Assembly: GCA_019694395.1 (NCBI GenBank)
Contig: JAIBCC010000003.1
Span: 64,001-128,000 of the forward strand
Direction of reading: 5' to 3'
Source: Pyrinomonadaceae bacterium
Lineage (GTDB): Bacteria; Acidobacteriota; Blastocatellia; Pyrinomonadales; Pyrinomonadaceae
Length of the DNA: 64,000 bases
The stretch's first letter is position 1, and each line of letters begins with the position of its first letter. The notes beneath the pieces are model-generated. The model ran no database searches. It worked only from the letters and a program-made list of their open reading frames with translations, and was not told the DNA's origin. The translations under genes and the position numbers were made by a program. Below, piece after piece: positions 20,044 through 29,035 of this stretch.

Positions 20044-20071
20044 TTGACAAAGTTGCCTTAAACGATAGAAT
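20044..20071 (+). promoter_or_regulatory. Sigma-70-type promoter of tRNA-Ser
   Basis: A consensus -35 TTGACA (20044-20049) and a -10-like TAGAAT (20066-20071) are separated by 16 bp. The tRNA begins 25 bp after the -10 element. Confidence 0.6.
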
Positions 20072-20095
20072 AAGTTTTGCGTTTTTATAAAACGC

Positions 20096-20186
20096 GGAGA
20101 CGTGGCTGAGCGGCTGAAAGCGGCGGTTTGCTAAACCGTTGAGGTTCAAAAGACTTCCACAGGTTCGAATCCTGTCGTCTCCGCCA
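20096..20186 (+). tRNA. tRNA-Ser(GCU), CCA encoded
   Basis: The acceptor arms GGAGACG (20096-20102) and CGTCTCC (20176-20182) pair fully. The anticodon stem GCGGT/ACCGT encloses loop TTGCTAA with anticodon GCT at 20130-20132, reading AGC/AGU serine codons. The long variable arm (TTGAGGTTCAAAAGACTTCC region) is the class II form expected of tRNA-Ser. The T arm contains GGTTCGAATCC. CCA is encoded in the DNA. Confidence 0.97.
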
Positions 20187-20202
20187 TTTTTATTTTAAAT
20201 TG

Positions 20203-20230
20203 GCTATCAAAAGTTTGTTTGATAGCTTTT
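20203..20230 (+). terminator. Rho-independent terminator of tRNA-Ser
   Basis: Perfect 9-bp stem GCTATCAAA/TTTGATAGC with a 6-nt loop followed by TTTT, 16 bp after the tRNA. Confidence 0.85.
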
Positions 20231-20258
20231 CGTGTTTTTATGCGGTAATTTAGCTGTT

Positions 20259-20669
20259 ATGAGCATCACAAACTTTATCAAAATCTATTTGATTACACTT
20301 CCTGTTTTCTTTGCAATTGATATGATTTGGCTTGGATTGATTGCCCGTAATTTTTATCAAGCCCAAATCGGACATCTTTTGCGCCCAAGTGTTAATTGGA
20401 CAGCAGCAATAATTTTTTATCTGATGTTTATTGCCGGAATGATAATTTTTGTGATTTCGCCCGCTTTGGAAAAAAGTTCGTGGACATACGCGCTGATTTA
20501 CGGAGCTTTGTTCGGTTTGCTTACCTACGCAACTTACGATTTGACCAATTTAGCCACGCTCAAAGATTTTCCGGTAACGGTAGCGGTTGTAGATATGATT
20601 TGGGGAACAGTTCTGTCCGCTTCGGTTTGCACCATCAGCTATTTTTTGTCGAGTAAATTTGCAGTATGA
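20259..20669 (+). CDS. DUF2177-family membrane protein
   Basis: 136 residues with four predicted membrane helices. The segment [18 protein letters not shown] and the later [24 protein letters not shown] with IWG are hallmarks of DUF2177 (YhhN-size integral membrane proteins of unknown function). An upstream GTG would add nine unlikely residues; I chose ATG 20259. The stop overlaps the start of the DUF1295 gene (ATGA), and the DUF2177-DUF1295 pair often occurs together in membrane-lipid gene clusters, so a lipid-related role is plausible but unproven. Confidence 0.88.
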   Translation: MSITNFIKIYLITLPVFFAIDMIWLGLIARNFYQAQIGHLLRPSVNWTAAIIFYLMFIAGMIIFVISPALEKSSWTYALIYGALFGLLTYATYDLTNLATLKDFPVTVAVVDMIWGTVLSASVCTISYFLSSKFAV

Positions 20670-21421
20670 ATGGTTTTATCGCGGCAATTTTGGTTATTTT
20701 CGTTTCGGCAAACATTGGATTTATTGTTTCGCTGATTAAAAAACGCAATGATGTTGCCGATATTTTCTGGGGAATCGGATTTATTTTAGTTGCGTGGACT
20801 TCTTTTTTTCTCGCTGAATCTTTTAATAATCGCGCTCTTTTGGTCAATGTTTTGGTAACGATTTGGGGATTGCGGCTGGCGTTTCATATTGGCTTGAGAA
20901 ACCGTGGAAAAGGTGAAGATTTTCGCTACAAGGCTTGGCGCGAAAGCTGGGGCAAAACTTTTTATTGGCGTTCGTATCTTCAGGTTTTTATTCTGCAAGG
21001 TTTTTTCCTTTTTCTGATTTCGTTGCCGCTTGTTTTTGTAAATCCTGGGAATGCAGAGTTTAGCTTGTTTGATGTTTTAGGCTTGTTAATTTGGCTGATC
21101 GGGTTTTTCTTTGAAGCGGTTGGCGATTATCAGCTTTTGCAATTTACAAAGAATGCGGAAAACAAAGGCAAAATCATCCAAACAGGTCTTTGGAAATATA
21201 CCCGTCATCCGAATTATTTTGGCGAAGTCGTTCTCTGGTGGGGAATTTTCTTTTTTGCGCTGCCGTTTGGTTTTTGGACAATTATAAGTCCGCTAACTAT
21301 AACATTTTTAATTCTTTACGTTTCGGGAATTCCGATGTTAGAGAAAAAATACGAAAATAATCCCGAATTTGCTGAATACAAAAAACGGACGAGCGCGTTT
21401 TTTCCGATGCCATCAAAATAA
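20666..21421 (+). CDS. DUF1295 / steroid-5-alpha-reductase-like membrane protein
   Basis: 251 residues with about six or seven membrane helices. The C-terminal signature [20 protein letters not shown] is the NADPH-binding region shared by DUF1295, steroid 5-alpha-reductases and isoprenylcysteine methyltransferases. The family is thought to reduce or modify lipid substrates in the membrane. It is translationally coupled to the DUF2177 gene (4-bp overlap). The substrate is unknown. Confidence 0.9.
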   Translation: MNGFIAAILVIFVSANIGFIVSLIKKRNDVADIFWGIGFILVAWTSFFLAESFNNRALLVNVLVTIWGLRLAFHIGLRNRGKGEDFRYKAWRESWGKTFYWRSYLQVFILQGFFLFLISLPLVFVNPGNAEFSLFDVLGLLIWLIGFFFEAVGDYQLLQFTKNAENKGKIIQTGLWKYTRHPNYFGEVVLWWGIFFFALPFGFWTIISPLTITFLILYVSGIPMLEKKYENNPEFAEYKKRTSAFFPMPSK

Positions 21422-21423
21422 AA

Positions 21424-21466
21424 GAAAGTTTGCCCGCGAATGGACGCGAAAAAACGCGAATATTTT
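21424..21466. repeat. GCGAA-type gene-end repeat
   Basis: The quasi-periodic sequence TTTGCCCGCGAATGGACGCG followed by AAAAAACGCGAAT lies between DUF1295 and the paiB-like gene. The complementary type occurs at 30978-31018 and 50125-50150. Confidence 0.5.
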
Positions 21467-21479
21467 GCTGTTAATTTAT

Positions 21480-22094
21480 ATGTATATTCCGAAACATTTT
21501 GCCGAAACCGACCAAGAAAAACTCATCGAATTTATGCGTGAATTTAATTTTGCGACGCTCGTGACAGCCGAAAATGATTTGCCTTTTGCCACGCATTTGC
21601 CGTTTATGATTGAAATTCGGGACGATAAAGTCTTTTTGTTGGCGCATTTAGCCAAAGCGAATCCGCATTGGCAGCAATTTTCGGACAAAGAAGTTTTAGT
21701 TATTTTCCAAGAACCGCACGCTTACATTTCGCCTTTGCATTACGAAAAAACGGAAAATGTGCCGACCTGGAATTACATTGCCGTTCACGCTTACGGGCTG
21801 TTGAAAACTTTTCCACAGGTGGAAAACTTAAAATTATTGGAAAAACAGGTTGAAGCCTTTGATAAAAAATATTTTGAAACGAATTGGCAGAAAATTTCCA
21901 ATGACTACAAAATAAATTTGGCAAAAGGCGTTATTGCTTTTGAAATCGAAGTCACGGACTTGCAAGGAAAGAAAAAACTCAATCAAAATAAAACCGGAAA
22001 AGATGCTCAAAATGTGATCGAGGCATTTGAAAAAAGCGATAATGATAATGAAAAAATTATCGCTAAATATATGAAAGAAGTTCATCAATATTAA
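21480..22094 (+). CDS. PaiB-like FMN-binding negative transcriptional regulator family protein
   Basis: 204 residues from the ATG at 21480, since MYIPKHFAE is the conserved N-terminus of the family; an upstream extension runs through a repeat and is unlikely. The PaiB signature is visible: LVTAENDLPFATHLPF, then NPHWQQF, PHAYISPLHYE and VPTWNYIAVHAYG. The fold is a split beta-barrel that binds FMN. PaiB was linked to protease and sporulation control in Bacillus, but most homologues are uncharacterised flavin-binding proteins, so regulatory function is not assured. Confidence 0.9.
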   Translation: MYIPKHFAETDQEKLIEFMREFNFATLVTAENDLPFATHLPFMIEIRDDKVFLLAHLAKANPHWQQFSDKEVLVIFQEPHAYISPLHYEKTENVPTWNYIAVHAYGLLKTFPQVENLKLLEKQVEAFDKKYFETNWQKISNDYKINLAKGVIAFEIEVTDLQGKKKLNQNKTGKDAQNVIEAFEKSDNDNEKIIAKYMKEVHQY

Positions 22095-22097
22095 AAT

Positions 22098-22184
22098 TAT
22101 CCACAGATGCACACAGATAAACACAGATTACTTTAAATCTCTGGTGATTTTCTCTGAGTTCTTTGTGTTCTCTGTGGCAAAATA
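22098..22184. repeat. CACAGAT-type gene-end inverted repeat
   Basis: The left half (ATCCACAGATGCACACAGAT and onward) and right half (CTCTGAGTTCTTTGTGTTCT and onward) are imperfect complements built of about 10-bp units. It ends 5 bp before the gltX start, so it occupies the place of a normal leader and terminator. Related copies: 26858-27008 and 39872-39988. Confidence 0.6.
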
Positions 22185-22189
22185 AATCT

Positions 22190-23683
22190 ATGACAGTTAG
22201 AGTTAGATTTGCTCCGTCACCGACGGGTTATTTACACATCGGTTCAGCCCGAACCGCCCTTTTTAATTATCTTTACGCGCGACACGTTGGCGGAAAATTC
22301 TTGCTTCGCATCGAAGATACAGATTTACAGCGTTCAACGGATGAATCAACCCGCTCGATTTTGGACGGCTTGGCTTGGTTAGGTTTTCAGCCGGATGAGG
22401 AAATCGTGTATCAATCGAATAATGCCGACAAACATCGTGCCGCCGCTCTGAAATTGTTAGCGGAAGGTAAAGCGTATCGGGATTTTACGCCGAAAGAAGA
22501 GCCGGGCGACAAAAACGTCAAACAAGCGATTGTCGAACGCGCCAGACAACAAGGCGGCGATAAAAATTTGCGCGACAATCCGTATCGTGATTTATCAAAA
22601 GAAGAATCTGACCATCGCGCTGCCGCAGGTGAGCCCTTTGCGATTCGTTTAAAAGTTGCCGAAACTGGCAAAACTTCATTTGAAGACGCGGTTTACGGAC
22701 TCAACGAACGCAGTTACAGCGAAACGGAAGACCTTGTGTTGCTTCGTTCGGACAGCTCGCCGCTTTATAATTTGGCGGTTGTGGTTGACGATATTGAAAT
22801 GGGAATCACGCACGTTATTCGCGGGCAAGACCACATCAACAACACACACAAACAGATTTTGATCTATGAAGCATTAGGCGAAAAAGTGCCTGAATTTGCT
22901 CATCTTCCTTTAATTCTTGCTCCGGGCGGAAAAAAATTATCGAAACGCATTCACGGCGAAATAGTTTCGATGACGACTTACCGCGATGCCGGATTCCTTG
23001 CCGCCGCGTTTCGTAATTTTCTGGCTCTGTTGGGATGGTCGCCTAAAACGGAACAGGAAATTATGACGATGGATGAACTTATCGAAAGTTTCACGCTCGA
23101 AGGAATTCATCGAAACAACGCAATATTTAATTTCGATGCAAACGACAAAAAGCGTTGGACTGATGATAAGGCGATTTGGATGAACGCCGAATATATCCGC
23201 ACAATGCCGCTCGAAGAATTGATTCCGTTCGCCAAAACCGAATTGCAATCCAACAAGCTCTGGCGCGAAGAATATGACGAAGACGAAAAAGCTTGGTTTG
23301 AACAAACGGTTGATTTGATTCGCCAACGATTTTTCACGCTCAAAGATTTTTCTAATCAAGGACGCGCATTTTTCAGCGAAGATTTTGATTATGATCCAGC
23401 CGCGATTGAAAAAAATCTTGGCAAAGAACCGAATTTACGGATTTGGTTGCCCGAATTAGCGGATGTTTTGGAACAGACGGAAGATTTCACGCACGACAAT
23501 TTGCAGGAAGTCGTCAAACAATTTTGCGAAGCAAAGGGAACGAAACTCGGCATTTTATTGAACGGTGCAAGAGTTTTATTGACGGGACAAGGTGTTGGAC
23601 CTTCGATGCTGGCGGTTCTGGAAACGCTCGGCAAAGAAAAGGTTTGTATGCGGTTGCGAAGTCAAGTTGTTTGGAATTTGTGA
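22190..23683 (+). CDS. gltX: Glutamyl-tRNA synthetase
   Basis: 497 residues. VRVRFAPSPTGYLHIGSART carries the class I HIGH-type signature near the N-terminus. KKLSKR (about residue 248) is the KMSKS-type motif. The C-terminal helical anticodon-binding domain ends GPSMLAVLETLGKEKVCMRL, as usual. It charges tRNA-Glu with glutamate in the cytoplasm. I chose ATG 22190 because the conserved N-terminus starts there; an in-frame TTG 27 bp upstream lies inside a repeat. No clear Shine-Dalgarno sequence is present. It cannot be decided from the sequence whether it is discriminating or also charges tRNA-Gln. Confidence 0.97.
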   Translation: MTVRVRFAPSPTGYLHIGSARTALFNYLYARHVGGKFLLRIEDTDLQRSTDESTRSILDGLAWLGFQPDEEIVYQSNNADKHRAAALKLLAEGKAYRDFTPKEEPGDKNVKQAIVERARQQGGDKNLRDNPYRDLSKEESDHRAAAGEPFAIRLKVAETGKTSFEDAVYGLNERSYSETEDLVLLRSDSSPLYNLAVVVDDIEMGITHVIRGQDHINNTHKQILIYEALGEKVPEFAHLPLILAPGGKKLSKRIHGEIVSMTTYRDAGFLAAAFRNFLALLGWSPKTEQEIMTMDELIESFTLEGIHRNNAIFNFDANDKKRWTDDKAIWMNAEYIRTMPLEELIPFAKTELQSNKLWREEYDEDEKAWFEQTVDLIRQRFFTLKDFSNQGRAFFSEDFDYDPAAIEKNLGKEPNLRIWLPELADVLEQTEDFTHDNLQEVVKQFCEAKGTKLGILLNGARVLLTGQGVGPSMLAVLETLGKEKVCMRLRSQVVWNL

Positions 23684-23712
23684 GATAAGCGGTAAAATAT
23701 TTCAAATGATTT

Positions 23713-23765
23713 CGATGTTCTGTGACGTATCAACATCGTAGAGACGCGATGCATCGCGTCTCTAC
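23713..23765. repeat. Perfect 28-bp palindrome plus small stem-loop
   Basis: Bases 23738-23765 form a perfect zero-loop palindrome, arms GTAGAGACGCGATG and CATCGCGTCTCTAC. It is preceded by CGATGTT (23713-23719) / AACATCG (23732-23738). The GTAGAGACGCGAT arm resembles highly repeated palindromes that I recall from filamentous cyanobacteria. It sits between gltX and the pentapeptide-repeat gene and may act as terminator or mobile palindrome. Confidence 0.8.
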
Positions 23766-23782
23766 ATTGCCAAAATAGACAA

Positions 23783-24343
23783 ATGTCCAAAATATTTATC
23801 GAAGACGAAGAATTTGAAAATCTTAATTCTCTTGCCGAGGGGAGTTATGAAAATTGCGTTTTTGACCATTGCGATTTTTCAAATTCAACTCTCTCGGAAT
23901 GCGTTTTTTCCGAATGCGAATTTTATAATTGCAATCTGACGACTGCCGGAATTACCAACACTGCTTTTCGGGATGTGAAGTTCAAAGACTGCAAATTGAT
24001 GGGCTTGTATTTCAATAGCTGTAATGCTTTTTTGCTCGAATTCGAGTTTGAAAACTGCAATTTAAATCTTTCCTCTTTTTTCAAACTAAAACTCAAAAAC
24101 ACAAAATTTACAGACTGCACTCTGCACGAAGTTGATTTTACCGAAACGGATCTGAGCGGTGCAAAATTTGAAAACTGCGACCTCAGATTGGCGACCTTTG
24201 AAAATTCAATTTTGGAAACAACCGATTTTCGCACTGCGTATAACTACTTGATTGACCTGGAAGCCAACCGCATCAGCAAAGCAAAATTTTCCACCGCAGG
24301 ATTGGCGGGACTTTTGGGAAAATACGACATTGTGATTGAGTAA
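23783..24343 (+). CDS. Pentapeptide-repeat protein, McbG/Qnr-like
   Basis: 186 residues made almost wholly of A(D/N)LXX-type pentapeptides with Phe or Leu at the centre (for example CVFDHCDFSNSTLSECVFSE, TDLSGAKFENCDLRLATFEN). These fold as a right-handed quadrilateral beta helix that can mimic DNA. The C-terminal motif NRISKAKFSTAGLAGLLGKY is typical of the McbG/Qnr subgroup, members of which protect DNA gyrase from toxins or quinolones. Whether this one does so is unknown. The CHAT-domain gene starts 52 bp downstream on the same strand, so they may be co-transcribed. Confidence 0.9.
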   Translation: MSKIFIEDEEFENLNSLAEGSYENCVFDHCDFSNSTLSECVFSECEFYNCNLTTAGITNTAFRDVKFKDCKLMGLYFNSCNAFLLEFEFENCNLNLSSFFKLKLKNTKFTDCTLHEVDFTETDLSGAKFENCDLRLATFENSILETTDFRTAYNYLIDLEANRISKAKFSTAGLAGLLGKYDIVIE

Positions 24344-24395
24344 TTTGTCTGCAAGGATTATTTTGAAATTCGTTCTCAAATTACGGCAATCTTCT

Positions 24396-26840
24396 ATGAA
24401 GCGAATCTTTTCAAAATCTGTTTTTCTGTTTTTCGCTACTTTTTTCAGCGGAGTTTACTCTTTTGCTCAAAACCCGATTGCCACTCCCAGACCTCTGCCG
24501 CCCGAATTTTTCATCAATCAAAATGCCGGAAACGCATACAATTCCGCGATGAGATATTTGCGGACGCGAAAAACCGAATTTTATTCCAAAGCCATTGAAG
24601 AATTTGAAAAATCCGCCCAATTTTACGAAGAACTTGGCGATAAATCTAATGTTGGCTGTGCTTTGCTCGGAATCGGTTTGGCTCAGAGCCGTCTTGGGAA
24701 AAATGCGGATTCAGCTTTTAATTACAGTCAGGCTTTAGCTATTTTTCGTCAGTTCAAGGGCGGCAAAATCAGTGAAAAATCATTGGGCAGACTCGCTATT
24801 CTCTATGATTTGCTGGTTGGCAAAAAAGGCGCGGAGCTTTCCGCCAAAGATGATTTGAAAATTCAGCCGCCGAAAAAAGGTTATGACGAAGAAGGAAACA
24901 AGGTTGATTACCGATTTTCTCAAAATTCGCTGATTTATCATCTTCAATATTTTAATCAGCCTTTTGTTTTTTTTGTTAAGGCTTATGAACCCGGCGTTGA
25001 CCCGTTTGATGATCCACGAATAGCAGGTTACAGCGAATATCCCGATCCGGTCAGTTTTTACAAGGATGTTTTGGAAATCTGGCAGCTCAACGGATTTGAC
25101 AGTCTGGAAGTTGCAACCGGCATCAATTTAATGGAAACGTGGGCGGACGAAAACCGGCAAGCGGCAATTTTGTTCGGCAAACAGGCAGTCAACAAATATC
25201 AGGAAATCCGCAAAATTCTCAAACAAAGAAACGAACGGGATATTCGCCGCTACATCAATTTACTGCCCGATAAATTTCGTTTTCTGGCAGATTTATTGAT
25301 CGCCAACGGACAATTCGCCGAAGCCGAAGAAGTTTTGCAAATGCTCAAAGAGGAAGAATTTTCTGATTTTATCAGGCGTGATCCGGATGAGATCAAAAAT
25401 TTAAGTCAGCGTGTGACTTTGACCGAAAAAGAGCGTGAATTGATCAAACGATACAGCGAATTTGCCGATAAAGTTGCCGAAATCGGACAGGAATTTCTCA
25501 AACTTGATGATAAAAAACGGCTTTTGGCTAGATCAAAAGAAACGCTTCCGCCTGACGAATTAAAAAAATATAACCAACTTTCGGCACAGATCAAAGATGC
25601 GAATGATTCATTTAAATTGTTTGTTGCTAAAGATTTAAGCACCCAGTTCGGGGCAACTGCGGCAAAAACAATTACACTTGACGGTGCTTTGCAGGAAAAA
25701 CTTCGCCGACGCGGAGACGGAACGGTTGCACTTTACACGGTCATCACCAAAGACCGTTATCGGGTAGTTTTAACGACTCCGACTGTCCAAATTGACGGCA
25801 GAACCGACATCAAAGCCGAGGAATTGAACAAAAAAATTTTTGCTTTTCGGGATGCTTTGCAAGATATAAAAATTGATCCGCGACCTTTGGGCAAGGAACT
25901 TTACGACATTTTACTGAAACCGATTGAAAAGGAACTGAAAGCCTCAAATGCCAAAACTCTCGTCTGGTCATTGGACGGAGTTTTGCGCTACATTCCTTTG
26001 GCTGCGCTCTCGCCGGACGGCGAAAATTATTTGGTCGAACAGTATCAAAACGTGCTTTTGACCTCAAAAACACGCGACGATCTGCCGAATTCAAATCTCG
26101 GTTGGTCGGCGTTGGGAATGGGAGTTTCGGAATCACAAATCATCAGTTATCCCGATCTGCCCAACCAAAAATTTTTGGCGGGCGCGATTCCCTGGGCAAA
26201 GAAAGAGCTTTTGGCGATTGTCAGTGACGAAAGCGTCAAAAATGAAACCGGAATTTTCAAAGGTCGAAGATTTTTGGACGCAGATTTCACGCTGAAAAAT
26301 CTGGAAACTTCGCTGACGCAGAGAACTCAGAACGGCAAAAAGAAATTTAACGTAGTGCATTTTGCCAGTCATTTTCGCCTCGCCGGAGACTGGTCGGAAT
26401 CATTTTTGCTGCTTGGAAATTCAAAGATTTTAACGCTGGAAAATCTGGTAAATTCGCCGACCATAAATTTTGATGAAGTCGAATTGGTCACGCTTTCCGC
26501 CTGTAAAACAGCGATCAATTCCGAGCCGAACGGAAAAGAATTTGAAAGTCTGGCAGGCGCAATCCAAGCTAAAGGCGGACGAACCGTTTTAGCTACCTTG
26601 TGGGATGTTTTCGACGAAAGCACTTCGATTCTGATGATTGATTTTTATCGTCTGAAAAAGGAAAATCCGAATTTAACCAAAGCGGAAATCTTGCAAATGG
26701 CGCAGAAAAAAATGATTCAGGGAAATTCTCAAGACCCGAAACCAAAGCCGAACGGTGATAAATTTGTCTTTGACGCAAACCGAAAATTTGCTCACCCGTA
26801 TTATTGGTCAACCTTTGTAATTTTCGGAAATTGGCGGTAA
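24396..26840 (+). CDS. CHAT-domain protein with TPR-like repeats, secreted
   Basis: 814 residues. The start at 24396 gives a signal peptide (SKSVFLFFATFFSGVYSFAQ); an upstream TTG in frame is discarded. Residues about 40-130 look like TPRs (YSKAIEEFEKSAQFYEELGD), followed by long helices. Residues about 500-810 are a CHAT domain, a caspase-like cysteine protease fold. The His is in NVVHFASHF and the Cys in VTLSACKTA, both present. CHAT proteins act as proteases or scaffolds; the signal peptide implies a periplasmic or surface location. The target is unknown. Confidence 0.88.
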   Translation: MKRIFSKSVFLFFATFFSGVYSFAQNPIATPRPLPPEFFINQNAGNAYNSAMRYLRTRKTEFYSKAIEEFEKSAQFYEELGDKSNVGCALLGIGLAQSRLGKNADSAFNYSQALAIFRQFKGGKISEKSLGRLAILYDLLVGKKGAELSAKDDLKIQPPKKGYDEEGNKVDYRFSQNSLIYHLQYFNQPFVFFVKAYEPGVDPFDDPRIAGYSEYPDPVSFYKDVLEIWQLNGFDSLEVATGINLMETWADENRQAAILFGKQAVNKYQEIRKILKQRNERDIRRYINLLPDKFRFLADLLIANGQFAEAEEVLQMLKEEEFSDFIRRDPDEIKNLSQRVTLTEKERELIKRYSEFADKVAEIGQEFLKLDDKKRLLARSKETLPPDELKKYNQLSAQIKDANDSFKLFVAKDLSTQFGATAAKTITLDGALQEKLRRRGDGTVALYTVITKDRYRVVLTTPTVQIDGRTDIKAEELNKKIFAFRDALQDIKIDPRPLGKELYDILLKPIEKELKASNAKTLVWSLDGVLRYIPLAALSPDGENYLVEQYQNVLLTSKTRDDLPNSNLGWSALGMGVSESQIISYPDLPNQKFLAGAIPWAKKELLAIVSDESVKNETGIFKGRRFLDADFTLKNLETSLTQRTQNGKKKFNVVHFASHFRLAGDWSESFLLLGNSKILTLENLVNSPTINFDEVELVTLSACKTAINSEPNGKEFESLAGAIQAKGGRTVLATLWDVFDESTSILMIDFYRLKKENPNLTKAEILQMAQKKMIQGNSQDPKPKPNGDKFVFDANRKFAHPYYWSTFVIFGNWR

Positions 26841-26857
26841 TTTTGAAGAAAAATTTA

Positions 26858-27008
26858 ACCACAGATTCACACGGATAAGCACAGATAAAAAGGGCAGATA
26901 ATAAAAAATCCTTTATTCACAGGGATAAAAGGGATAACTGAAATTAAATAAAAATTAAGAATATCTCTGTCTATCCCCTGAATCCCTGTGAATTCCCTTT
27001 TTCAACTG
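26858..27008. repeat. CACAGAT/GGGATAA gene-end inverted repeat between convergent genes
   Basis: Two nested imperfect inverted repeats built from CACAGATTCACACGGATAAG-type units and TTCACAGGGATAAAAGGGAT, the latter paired with ATCCCCTGAATCCCTGTGAA-type sequence. It separates the CHAT gene from the convergent ABC-F gene and probably terminates both. Confidence 0.6.
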
Positions 27009-27025
27009 GATAACTCATAATTTTT

Positions 27026-28924
27026 TCAATCCGCCCGTTCTGCCAATTCCGCCCATCGCTCCATAAATTGTTCCAATTCAACATTTAATTTGGATTGTTC
27101 ATTGACAAGTTCGTTTAATTTGTAAGCATCGGTCGCAAACTGAACCAGCTCGTTTTCAATTTCCGCCAGACGGTTTTCGGTCGCGGGAATTTTATTTTCC
27201 AATTCTTCCAATTCGCGTTTTTCTTTGAACGAAAGTTTGTTGGATTTTGGTTTTTCGGTAGATGACACACTTACTGACGCGCGTGTTTCTGCCTTTTTGG
27301 TTTCTACCTCTTTTGCTTCGTTCAATTCGCGCTCGTTAATTTCCAGATAATCCGAATAATTGCCGGGAAATTCGCGGATTTTTCCTTCGCCTTCAAATTT
27401 GAAAATCGAATCAACTGTTCTGTCCAAAAAGTATCTATCGTGACTGACGACAATTAACGCACCGCCAAAATCGTCCAGATATTCTTCGAGCGCAATCAGT
27501 GTTGAAATATCCAAATCATTGGTCGGTTCGTCCAAAAGCAAAACATTCGGCTCAGACATTAAAATCCGCAAAAGATACAAACGCCGTCTCTCGCCGCCCG
27601 AAAGATTTCCAATAAACGAATATTGCGCGGCGGGTGGAAACAGGAATTTTTCGAGCATTTGCGAAGCCGTAATTTGATTGCCGTCAACAGTTGTGACATA
27701 TTCGGCAACTTCTTTGATGTAGTCAATTACTCGCTGCTCTTCGTTCAAAGCGCGGCTTTCCTGATCGTAATAACCGATATGGACCGTTTGCCCGATTTCG
27801 ATTTCGCCCGAATCGGCTTTGATTCGGTTAGTGATAATTTCCAAAAGCGTAGTTTTGCCTGAACCGTTTTCGCCAATGATGCCGATGCGGTCATCTTTTT
27901 TGAGCAAATACGAAAAATCATCAATCAATTTTCGGTCATCGTAAGATTTTGAAAGATTGTAAATTTCGACAATTTTTGAACCTAAACGCTTTGAGCCGAT
28001 GGCAATATCAATTTCGGCTTTGGCTTTTTCTTTCGGTTGCGCCATCAATTCATAAGCCGCATTGATGCGATGTTTCGACTTACGGGTGCGAGCTTTTGCG
28101 CCGCGTCGAAGCCACGCTAATTCCTTTTTAATCAATTGTTCGCGTTTGTGTCCTTCGGTTGCGCGGAGCGTTTCCTGTTCCTCTTTTTTCTCTAAATAAT
28201 AAGCGTAATTTCCGCCAAAAGATTGAATTCCGCCGCGATCAATTTCAAAAATCCGATTCGTCACCCGGTCGAGAAAATATCGGTCGTGCGTAACAAGCAA
28301 AAGTGCGCCGGTGTAGCGTTTGAGGTAGTCTTCTAAAAATTCGATAGTGTCTGCGTCCAAATGGTTGGTCGGCTCGTCCAAAATCAAAATGTCAGGTTTA
28401 ACGATCAGTTCGTGCGCAAGTGCAACACGTTTGCGCTGTCCGCCCGAAAGCGTTTTCATCTTCAAGGAAGTGTCAGTAATTCCAAGTTTCGTCAGCACAT
28501 TTCGGGCATTGATCTCGATTTCCCAACCGCCGGAAATTTCGAGTTCGTGTTGTAAATTTGAGACTTTTTCGAGCAGTTTTTGATTTGCACCGTCTTTTTC
28601 CAATTCGTGACAAGCCGTTTCGTAATCACGAATCAATTTCATCACGCCCGAACTTGCCGCAAAAATTGTTTCGAGAACAGTTGCTTCTTCGTTAAAGATC
28701 GGATTTTGTGACAAATAGGCGAGAGTTTTGCTATTGGCACGGATAACTCTCCCCGTATCGGGCGTTTCCGTTCCGGCAATAATTTGCAGAAAAGTCGTTT
28801 TTCCCGAACCGTTAAGCCCAATAATTCCAATTTTGTCGGTATCTTCAAAACCGAGCGTGACGTTTTCAAACAGAGGTTTGATGCCGTAATTTTTGCTGAC
28901 ATTTTCAAGCGAAATGATATTCAT
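27026..28924 (-). CDS. ABC-F family ATPase (Uup/EttA-like)
   Basis: 632 residues with two ABC cassettes and no membrane domain. Cassette 1 has Walker A GLNGSGKTT (about residue 36) and signature LSGGQRKRVALA; cassette 2 has GENGSGKTT (about 355) and LSGGERRRLYLL. An interdomain linker rich in basic helices (LAWLRRGAKARTRKSKHR) and a C-terminal coiled coil from about residue 545 match the Uup branch. ABC-F proteins bind ribosomes or branched DNA and act in translation, DNA transposition control or antibiotic resistance. The C-terminal coiled coil favours a Uup-like role. Confidence 0.92.
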   Translation of the reverse strand: MNIISLENVSKNYGIKPLFENVTLGFEDTDKIGIIGLNGSGKTTFLQIIAGTETPDTGRVIRANSKTLAYLSQNPIFNEEATVLETIFAASSGVMKLIRDYETACHELEKDGANQKLLEKVSNLQHELEISGGWEIEINARNVLTKLGITDTSLKMKTLSGGQRKRVALAHELIVKPDILILDEPTNHLDADTIEFLEDYLKRYTGALLLVTHDRYFLDRVTNRIFEIDRGGIQSFGGNYAYYLEKKEEQETLRATEGHKREQLIKKELAWLRRGAKARTRKSKHRINAAYELMAQPKEKAKAEIDIAIGSKRLGSKIVEIYNLSKSYDDRKLIDDFSYLLKKDDRIGIIGENGSGKTTLLEIITNRIKADSGEIEIGQTVHIGYYDQESRALNEEQRVIDYIKEVAEYVTTVDGNQITASQMLEKFLFPPAAQYSFIGNLSGGERRRLYLLRILMSEPNVLLLDEPTNDLDISTLIALEEYLDDFGGALIVVSHDRYFLDRTVDSIFKFEGEGKIREFPGNYSDYLEINERELNEAKEVETKKAETRASVSVSSTEKPKSNKLSFKEKRELEELENKIPATENRLAEIENELVQFATDAYKLNELVNEQSKLNVELEQFMERWAELAERAD

Positions 28925-29035
28925 AAAACTGCTTTAACTTTACCGAAAAATTGCCAAGTCACCAAATTTGAAAAATTTAGGCGTTGTAAAATGTTTTCAA
29001 TAAGGCGGTTCCTAAGGTAAATTATTCATTGAAGA

